64,000 bases of DNA, from contig CM019692.1 in NCBI GenBank assembly GCA_009760885.1, positions 55,535,964 to 55,599,963 of the forward strand. Direction: 5' to 3'. This DNA comes from Achatina immaculata (lineage: Eukaryota > Mollusca > Gastropoda > Stylommatophora > Achatinidae). The notes below the pieces were generated by a model. That model ran no database searches. It was given only the letters and a program-made list of their open reading frames with translations, and was not told the DNA's origin. A program made the position numbers and the translations under genes. This document shows positions 55,966 to 64,000 of this stretch, piece after piece (within the stretch, counting starts at the first letter, position 1; each line of letters begins with the position of its first letter).

Positions 55966-56936
55966 GTATTCTCGTAACTATGGTATGTAAGCAGTATTGG
56001 TACTCAGGAAACAATTAATAGAGTGAGTACTCTTGTTTGAAAGGTATTTTGGTTGAGAGCGTAAGCGGGGGTCTTGAGATAAGCTTGCAGCATGGAAAAA
56101 AACTGAGTGGGTAGGGATAGTATAAATACCACTCACGATTAGCAAAAGAGGAGCCTTACGATGTGTTAGAGAGAGAGAGAGAGAGAGAGTCTCGGTTAGG
56201 TAGAGTTTTCAGTAGTAGCAGTGTTTTGGTAGAGGCAAGTTAAGATGTAGGATTTAGTTTTTGAGATAGTTGAAGATGTTCGGTTAGAAACGTTGTAAGT
56301 ATGGTTTTTATTGTATACGTACATTGTAAGGTTTTCTCCCATATGTCGTATAGTTTTCTCATGCCGGGAATTGTCATTGTAAACGTCTTTTCAGCCTGAT
56401 GGGCTGCGTTTTCCATCCTCATAATTTCATCCCTCATTTTTCCCATCAATAAACTTGTGTTGCTTGAATATAAAAACTACGCCACTGGCTTTTTTGAAAC
56501 TCACTATTTGGCAAGTTTTGTTATGTTGGGAGACTGTCGAGTTCAGTTGAGTTGTTGTATCAGTATTATTCTGTGGAGTTGAAAGCCTGTGAGTCTTGTT
56601 GGATTTTCTTAGTGTGTAACAGAGAAAATTAGGTTGTCTTATAGCACCAACAACAAGAAATTTCTAAGATGAAAGGAAAATTGTACTCCACAAGAAGACT
56701 AATCACTCAGTAGAATACGGGTTCAGTTGAGTTTAGAAAAAGTTGAGTTACAGCAAATAATATTCCTCAGTGGCATTTTACAACTACTTTGTTCATTTTT
56801 AGACACATCGTCTAATGTACTTCCTAAAAGCGGTCTAAACCAAAGATCATCAGATGTAATAGCTTTTTTTTTCCAAAACTGTTCGTCTCTTTTACCAAAT
56901 AGCAATCTCTTTCCCTCTTTCTCTCTCTCTCTTTCC

Positions 56937-56972
<36 letters not shown>

Positions 56973-57039
56973 ATACCTTGTCTTGAGGGCTCATTTCTGC
57001 ACGTAAAGTCGTCTCCGTTCATCTCTTGTCCTAACTTTA
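55966..57039. other. No gene recognised
   Basis: It has (GA)n at 56168-56190 and (CT)n at 56910-56970. Remaining sequence is AT-rich without motif. Confidence 0.45.
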
Positions 57040-57435
57040 AGTTTCTTCACTCTGTTCTCTTACATATTCTATATTCATCTTCATCTCAGTCACTGTTTGT
57101 TCACTCTAAGTTCTCTTACATCTTCTATATTATCACGTAATCTCAGTCACTGTTTGTTCACTCTAAGTTCTCTTACATCTTCTATATTATCACGTAATCT
57201 CAGTCACTGTTTGTTCACTCTAAGTTCTCTTACATCTTCTATATTATCACGTAATCTCAGTCACTGTTTGTTCGCTCTAAGTTCTCTTACATCTTCTATA
57301 TTATCACGTAATCTCAGTCACTGTTTGTTCACTCTAAGTTCTCTTACATCTTCTATATTATCACGTAATCTCAGTCACTGTTTGTTCACTCTAAGTTCTC
57401 TTACATCTTCTATATTATCACGTAATCTCATTTAC
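57040..57435. repeat. 57-bp minisatellite, 6 copies
   Basis: The unit is ATCTCAGTCACTGTTTGTTC, ACTCTAAGTTCTCTTACATC and TTCTATATTATCACGTA; cores at 57086 and 57143 are 57 bp apart. The first copy is diverged; the inner copies are almost identical. A 162-codon plus-strand ORF is a by-product of 57 being a multiple of 3. Confidence 0.95.
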
Positions 57436-57933
57436 TATTTTCCCCTTACCCTTGACTCTTCACTTTCCTGTATGTATGCGAATTCTCTTCCACTTTTTTT
57501 TCTACGTAATCCGACCTTTCTTTATAACAAATATGCTCCTTTTAAACATGTTAATCCTTCTATTATGTGTTCTTTTCTAATTTGAAATCCTTTGTTATTC
57601 CCCTAGTTGTTATAGTTAATTACTTTTAGGAATAATTAAGCTCATGAATGGGACCTCAATTTAGAGAGAAAATTGGGCTCTTGTGATTCTTATTTTTCCT
57701 AGTTCCCCCCTCCCCCCAAATCAGTGTGACATTTTACTGGGGAGATGATACTGACCTGAATGTTTGTCTGTAATTAGTGTCAGAACAGTAGGGAGTATGT
57801 GTGTGTGAGAGTGTGTGGGTGAGAGAGATTTGGGGGAGGGGCAGACACCGGAAAGAGAATATGAGAAAACCGAGAAAGAGTGAGAGAGAATGAAAGAGAG
57901 AGAGAGCAGAAAAGGGAAAGAGAATATGAGAAA

Positions 57934-57972
<39 letters not shown>

Positions 57973-58974
57973 GGGACAGACAAGGGAAAAAGAATATGAG
58001 AAAATCGAGGGAGAATTAGAGATTCAGGAAAAGAGAAGGAAACTTCAGCTGAGATCATCTCAGTTGCATGTATGTCAATCCGCATGAAAAATAAAACAAA
58101 TTTAATGAATTTACACTTTTCATGGATACAGAAATAATGGCAAACAGACATGGCGTTTTTCCTAATAGAAAAATATATACAGGAGAATCAGCCTATCTGT
58201 ATATCTCACTTTATCAATATTTTGACATGAAGGGCATAATCTGGAGCCGTTTCTAATAATTAGTGTGACGAAAAGTGTACAAGATTTAAACAAACACTTT
58301 CTGTCAAACTATGTATCAGATCGGGGGGCAGACAGCGTGGAGCACGTACGTGTTTACTGCATAATCACGAAATTCCCATTCTCATATAAAAAAGTAGTAA
58401 CATAATGCCACAGCTGTCATGTTTGATTACTCTTAAAGACGGCTCTGCGTAAATTATACTCAATGAGATTTTACCCATAGCCATCCATAAACTCTCGTCC
58501 ACAGTTTCAGAAGTTACCAACGGTAACTTGGCAGGGATGGGAGATAATCCATATCCAGGACTCGCTGGGGAAGCCAGGCGAAAGATTTACCGTTAATGGA
58601 TATTACTCCGCACTCTTGATTAATAGACCATAAGCCCATTATTATACTGGTACTAACAGTGTGAATGGAACACAGAGAACAAGGTACAGGGGAGGTGTAG
58701 CTAGCAGTGTATAATCTGGTAATTAAATAAGCCTTCTCTCAGAGTGTAAATATCAGGAGGAAAATCCACTTATCCAAGCCGGTATCAGAGGAGAGCTAGT
58801 TATGTGCTGAGTAGCCTTTTTTTTAAATACGATGACGGGTCAAAAAGTAATCTCAAATCAAGGGAAATAACAACTGAAAAGTGTACGAAAACACTCAAAA
58901 GGCGAGTCAGGAAGTCTTTTCATATATTTTTCTCTTGATTTGAAGTTTTTTTTTTAAATTGGTCCTTGTATGTG
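57436..58974. other. Mixed sequence, no gene recognised
   Basis: A purine tract with (GA)n lies at 57816-57985. Around 58505-58630 the inverted word GTTACCAACGGTAAC occurs in less repetitive sequence. No exon can be supported. Confidence 0.45.
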
Positions 58975-59295
58975 GCTTTCTATAAACAAATACGTGTAGC
59001 ATCTTTATGCTCGCTTACGTCTATCTGGGCCCATTTTGTGCCCGTCTCTCTTACAAGGAGAATACTAAAAAGCTAAGTCTTTTAATTTTCAATTATTTTT
59101 TCGTGTTTTTATCTTTTGTGTGTGTGGTTTTTTTATGTAATCCTTGAAAAAAAAAGGTTTTTGGCCAAATATGGAAATACGGTTATGTTTTTCATGTATA
59201 TATGCTCATCTTGCTTCCTGCCATTCTTGTTTCTGGCCACTTTCCTCACTCTCTCTATCTTTTGGCAACAATGAACCACGGACCTCTATCTACCT
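58975..59295 (+). repeat. Dispersed repeat Q, copy 1
   Basis: TTTATGCTCGCTTACGTC, CCATTTTGTGCCCGTCTCTC, AAAAAGCTAAGTCTTTTAA, CTTGAAAAAAAAAGG and CTGCCATTCTTGTTTCTGGC align in order with 60290-60605. Confidence 0.7.
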
Positions 59296-60289
59296 TCTTT
59301 GCTAGAACCAGTTTTACCGCAGCCGTCTTTTCTCTTATCTCTCACATACAAGTGCGAGCCATGTTCCACGCTTGGCAATGAGTTCTGCTATGTCTAGTTT
59401 TTGTTACCTGTCGACTACTAACAAACTTATGTTCACAGCAGAATCAAAATACCGAAGAAGAGGTTCTGCCGGGGAAGGTACATTTTAGTGTGGTGGGGCG
59501 GGGGGGACAGCAGGTTTACAGGCTCAGAATGATGGTATACTCTTCTAAACTGTAGAAGGATCAGTATTTCAAGAGAGTCTGTTAATCTATGGCCCTAATT
59601 TCTACCCATGAAACCTAAAGTTCTCCGGGGGTTTGTTGAGGGGGGGGGGGGCGCGGAAATGAAGAATTACCCCTCTGATTGAGAAACCCTGGCGTTAAAC
59701 AGTTACTGACCTTACAATCCGAAAAAGTCTGCTTCAGTCTCCTTCCCTGGATGGACATCCTCAGCACACAAATGTCGCCACCTAAGAAGCTGAGAGATGA
59801 ACGGTCTCAGAAATCTCTAAAACAGCGCCTTTATTTTTCAGGCTGGCTGTCTCCACCAAAATGGAATGAACATTAAAGTCAGCTTTCTTTAAGCTACTTT
59901 ATATTTCCACCAAATAGCTACCTCTTTCTGTTTCTGCTTTTTATGCCCAACATTCTTGTCTTAGCCTTACTCGCTTCGCTGCATTTTCTCTTTCTTGCCA
60001 TAGGCAATTTAAAGTTAATTCTCCGGCTATTTCCATCCTTCTTCTGTAGTCCCAAGTAGGCGTCGTTAGCTCTCTCGTCTAGTAATCCTAAGCGAGCAGT
60101 CTTCTCCTCTCAGTATTCTCTACTCTTTCTGTACCTTCCTCCATCCACCCATCCCCATATTATCTTTTCACTTTTTTATCATCTGCGCCATCTGGGCAAC
60201 TTTTGTTTAGGCAAAAATTATCTGAAGGGGACAAGCGGTCGCTATTGTGGAGCATAACGCTATGTTGTTTACCATATAGTACACATCGT
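59296..60289. other. No gene recognised
   Basis: A G-run lies at 59640-59651. No motif is seen. Confidence 0.4.
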
Positions 60290-60605
60290 CGTTTCTTAGC
60301 CAATCGCTGGCTTCCACTTTATGCTTTCCTACGTCCGTCCGAGCGCATTTTGTGTCTATCTTTCATACTAGAAGTAGACCAAAAGGCTAAGTCTATATTT
60401 TTCATCCATCATTCGTGTTTTTTATCTGTTGTTTTGTTTCTGTTTGTGATCTTTGAAAAAAGGCTGTTGCCGAAATATTGGATTGTTGCATGTTCTTTAT
60501 TTGTATGTACTCATCTTGTTTTCTGCCATTCTTGTTTCTGCCCACTTTCCTCACTTTCTGTTTTAGTAAAACTGAACCATACACTGCCATCTACTTTCAC
60601 TAAAT
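60290..60605 (+). repeat. Dispersed repeat Q, copy 2
   Basis: TTTATGCTTTCCTACGTC, GCATTTTGTGTCTATCTTTC, AAAAGGCTAAGTCTATAT, CTTTGAAAAAAGGCTG and CTGCCATTCTTGTTTCTGCC match copy 1 in order and spacing. The family is unknown to me. Confidence 0.7.
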
Positions 60606-61770
60606 AAACAGAAAGAACTCTTTCCTTTCATAAAATACTGCAGTTATCTCTCTTTTATCTAACAAAGCAACCGCTCCGATTTTGGAACCATTAATATTTG
60701 ATCCTTCGTTCACTAGCTCTGTCCACTGTAAACCAAGCTCTAATACTTTGGTTTTCATTCACTACCACGGAAACAAGACAGTATTATAAGGTAATTCACG
60801 AAGCTACAATGCATCCAAATGTTTACGAGAAAAAGAAATAAAAGGAGTGATTTCTACTAAAAATACGTGCTTTTCTCGATAAAACTGTATATTTCATTAA
60901 ACAAAATAATAACAACGGTCGGACAAAAAAAATGAGTAATTTTTACTACTGAAAAATAACGATACATGTCATTTTCATTCGCTTTCCTCACTGTAACTCA
61001 TCGTAAGCTCAAATGTGATCAACCAAGCAAAATATTGATCACACAGGCATACACTCGGCCTCAGTAACTTAGTAGAAGCTCTACCCACAAACGTTTGTGA
61101 AGAAAACATGTGTTGTAGACAATTATTACGCTCAGTTGCTAAATAACGATCCCAGGACATCTCTATTTGACTGTGTGGGCTGGATCAAAATCTTCCCGAT
61201 CATTATATATTTTTAAAATATTTTTTATTCAGCTGCCACGAAACAATAACAGTAAATATTTCTAGTCTAGAAAACCTTAAATCAAGCCACAACTAGCGAA
61301 ATTTAAAAAAAACCGACACTGTAACAATGTGAAGGATTCCGAGGTTCAAAGGTTCAAAATTAGATTCTCGGTGCCATTGCATTCAGGACAGCAGCCATTT
61401 ATGCTCCACTGCATGCCGCTGCAGCATGCGGTTTCTGCCATGCATGCCAAACATGAAGGACGCCTTTGCCAGTATATGACTGTCCACGTTAAGTGCGGGA
61501 AAGACTACCTCTGTAAGTACCTGTATACAAATTCATTTGCTCTGCACTGCAGGTAGATGTTCGTAGATTCTTTTACAAATTTACTCACTTAAAGGACAGA
61601 AAAGCATGGCGTCTCATGGCACTGCATCTTCAGAAGACACACAGAAAAATAAAGCTATGGCCGTATTGATTAATGACCCTTCCTTAATAAGACCAAGCTC
61701 AGGTGCGGCACTGTATTGACAGGCCGAGCTGATCTTAATGAAGGGTGGCGGACAACAGGTTTTAATTATA
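60606..61770. other. AT-rich sequence with one compact less-AT-rich patch
   Basis: The patch 61386-61511 is open for about 40 codons, preceded by CATTCAG and followed by GTAAGTACC, so an exon cannot be ruled out. I do not call it a gene. Confidence 0.35.
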
Positions 61771-61893
61771 GAATTCGTTATTTACGTCTTCCAGACCCGA
61801 TAGAATTCATTATTTACATCTTCCAGACCTGATATAATTCATTATTTACATCTTCCAGACCTGATAGAATTCATTATTTACATCTTCCAGACC
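61771..61893. repeat. 32-bp tandem repeat, 4 copies
   Basis: GAATTCATTATTTACATCTT with CCAGACCTGATA; starts at 61771 and 61803 are 32 bp apart. Confidence 0.92.
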
Positions 61894-62698
61894 TCCAGCT
61901 CTCTTCACAGACTTCAGAGAATCATGATCTGCTCAGTGAATAGAGTACGGATAAAAAACTGGATATGTTCTTCATATGAAGAACTACACTTGAGTGTAGG
62001 ATTACCGGGTGGAGTTGTGATCCATCTGCCTTATCTAAATGGCTGAGTACATGAAAGTGAGCAGTAAGATGAGAGTACAGTACACTACAAGAAATCTCGT
62101 GTGGTCAACAAATAGGGGAAAGAAGAACAGAAGTGCAATCTACCTGTCAATATGGCATTAAAAACTAAATTCTAATTAGATAATAAAAGTACATGACTGT
62201 GACTGGTTATCTAGGCACTGTACTCTCCTCCCTACACACACACATACAAATAAAATCTGTGACAGAATCCAACTGTTATTATATACTGGAGACTGCCCTT
62301 GGATGGTTGGAAACAACGCTAAGGACAGACTATGGCTTCAGCATACGAGTATATTCTGTATTTACAGGGAGAATAGAAAACGAAAAACGAAATCTCCTCT
62401 GATAAGCCCAGACATTGTCTCCCCTGAAACGTTATTTTCGTTAAATGTCATCTCTGCCAGGATTTATGAAATGTCTTAGTAAATGTCTCACTTTCTCTTC
62501 CTACTAATCTTCCTTTTTTCCCATTTTTCTGTTTAATAAAAAAAATGAAAGGATAAAGGAATATGGATTTACGGAAGATGGTAAAAATGAACTTTGTCAG
62601 ACAGATTATTGATAGAGTGTAAGAAAGTAATGAACTCATCTTCGCGGAGAAAATGAATACTCCACAATGGGGGGAAAAAACTAGAAACTGCTTCAGGG
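61894..62698. other. No gene recognised
   Basis: AT-rich sequence; no motif. Confidence 0.4.
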
Positions 62699-62752
62699 AT
62701 AGAATGTCAAACGAATGTTGATAGAATGTCAAACGAATGTTGATAGAATGTT
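62699..62752. repeat. 22-bp tandem repeat, about 2.5 copies
   Basis: GATAGAATGTCAAACGAATG starts at 62699 and 62721, and is partial at 62743. Confidence 0.88.
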
Positions 62753-63759
62753 GAGTAGGGGGCTGGTAAGTATGCGCTGCATACAAAAGGTCCGCCGCGT
62801 GGACAAACTGCCGGGGGCCTAGGTTTAAAACTGTCCGGAGTCACAAGTTTTTTTTTATTTCTCCCTTTCTTTCCCTTCAATAACAGGCTGGCAAAATGTC
62901 CACACAAAATGTCCACAGCCCTGGAGGCGTGAGGGAACATACGGCAAGTGGACTCATGGAGTTCTTGATGAGCTCCATATAATTAGATTGCTGGCTCTGT
63001 TCTTACTTATCTTACAAACTCGCTCGTTTCTGTTCCCCATTGTACAAGATCTTCTTTTTACATTTCCTTCACATTTTAAAAAATTCTTCTTTCTTTGATT
63101 GTGTGCGTGTGTGTGTATAAAAAAGGGGGAGGGGGCGCTTAAACATATCTTTTTTCTAATTATATTTTCACTCAGACTGAAAAAAAGAGCTAAATATTAC
63201 ATTGTGCTTTCTTAACACCTTTATTGAATTAAATCAGGATAGCATAGTCGTGTAGCATGGTATTGTAAGTAATGATTATGGTTATTATTATTATTATTAT
63301 TATTAATTAATATGATTATGAAGATTTACAGTAAAGAGAATAGTAACACCTTATAGCGACAGAGAAAAATGGAGAGGAAAGGAAGAGAAAGGTAAAAAAC
63401 TTCCATGACACGGGAACAAGACGCGGACAAAAGTAAACAGTGGAAACAGTGAATAGAAAAAGACGAGACTCAGTGATGCTGAGATAGGTAGTACAAAGGA
63501 AGGACGCCAGAAAGTAGGATGGTTCAGTGATAACAAAGCGGTGACTGGATGCAAACAAAATAGAAAAGAAGAATAGAAAATGCAGACATAATGAAAATCG
63601 AGGACACAATAAAACCTCCGACATGAAAGAGCAAGATAATGACTTAGGTAAATAACAGTTGTATAGACGGAACTGATGCAGACTGACACGCATGACAACT
63701 AGTAGTGTTAGGACGCTATTGTACACGGTTTTTAAATAAAGGAGTAGACGACTCAGCCA
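62753..63759. other. No gene recognised
   Basis: It includes (TTA)n at 63283-63305. A 136-codon minus-strand ORF at 63316-63726 is Phe/Ser/Leu-rich without a family motif and overlaps a second such ORF. Confidence 0.4.
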
Positions 63760-64000
63760 GCTGACCAGTTAAGTATTTAGAGGCGTGACCTATTGGACAA
63801 CTGACTTACGAGCGATAAGTCACGGGGCAAAGAATGACGGACAGTCCGAGCACTCATGGGAACCACTGGACATCTGAATGGTGGAGCCAAAAATACTTAT
63901 TGGTTAATCCATCAAGCTGGACTTGAAGATAAAAAGGCGAGCGGAGAGACAGAAGAGGACAAAGAAGTACGGAAGTTCGAGGGGAAGAGACTGAGGAGGG
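63760..64000 (+). promoter_or_regulatory. Possible TATA-like start region at window edge
   Basis: GATAAAAAGGCGAGCGGAGAG at about 63930 looks like a TATA-type element followed by a purine-rich, CpG-containing leader, as in LTRs of some retrotransposons or in a promoter. The window ends before it can be tested. This is weak. Confidence 0.2.

Noticed and set aside
57097..57585. 162-codon plus-strand ORF with LFTLSSLTSSILSRNLSHC repeats
   Set aside because: It is an artefact of a 57-bp period; the non-repeat extension has no motif.
63316..63726. A membrane protein on the minus strand (136 codons, Phe/Ser/Leu-rich)
   Set aside because: Hydrophobicity follows from purine-rich plus-strand sequence; two overlapping frames are open alike.

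Overview
This is a 64 kb piece of an animal nuclear genome with no host gene that I can support. It is AT-rich and packed with LINE, SINE, hAT, Helitron and mariner-type remnants, micro- and minisatellites and many C/G homopolymer runs. There are no bacterial features such as operons, Shine-Dalgarno sites or dense long ORFs. The mix of APE-type LINE 3' ends, tRNA-derived SINEs and many minisatellites suggests a marine invertebrate, possibly a gastropod mollusc. That placement is inference from general familiarity with such repeats, not a search result.

Labels used here are local: LINE-A to LINE-I are non-LTR families told apart by their C-terminal peptides and 3' tails; SINE-1 and SINE-2 are tRNA-derived SINEs; family D is a non-coding retroposon with a (GAA)n tail; R1476 is a 1,476-bp non-coding retroposon; P and Q are two-copy dispersed repeats.

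Layout. 1-1150: left-edge-truncated minus-strand copy of R1476. 1525-2936: hAT remnant containing a minus-strand Helitron with a helicase C-terminus and a CT tract. 3363-6365: SINE-1 and minisatellites, including an 89-bp ABAB array. 6.9-9.4 kb: LINE-F tail, degenerate minisatellites and (GATA)n. 11-15 kb: SINE-2, GA tract, LINE-A/SINE-1 scraps and a 54-bp minisatellite. 15.4-17.4 kb: complete R1476 inserted in a LINE-B relic with a 12-bp target site duplication. 17.7-21.4 kb: SINE-1, a 32-bp array with AG|GTAT splice-like junctions, family D, LINE-C and LINE-B. 23-26.4 kb: family D, a deleted mariner-like element and a Jockey/CR1-like RT relic. 26.6-33.3 kb: LINE-D, a LINE-A relative, LINE-B with RT, SINE-1, two LINE-A copies and two minisatellites. 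35-45 kb: LINE-E, a hAT MITE, LINE-D, repeat P, LINE-F, a RNase H LINE remnant and more LINE-B/E. 45.7-46.5 kb: 27 units of a 27-bp minisatellite. 47.7-57.4 kb: SINE-2, LINE-G, LINE-B, LINE-E and minisatellites. 57.4-64 kb: mostly non-repetitive AT-rich sequence with repeat Q and short arrays.

Every reverse-transcriptase remnant is 5'-truncated and broken. The long ORFs over the minisatellites follow from repeat period and are not genes. The most notable items are R1476, the splice-like 32-bp array, the nested hAT/Helitron, the higher-order 27-bp array, and LINE 3' ends that lead into different microsatellites.
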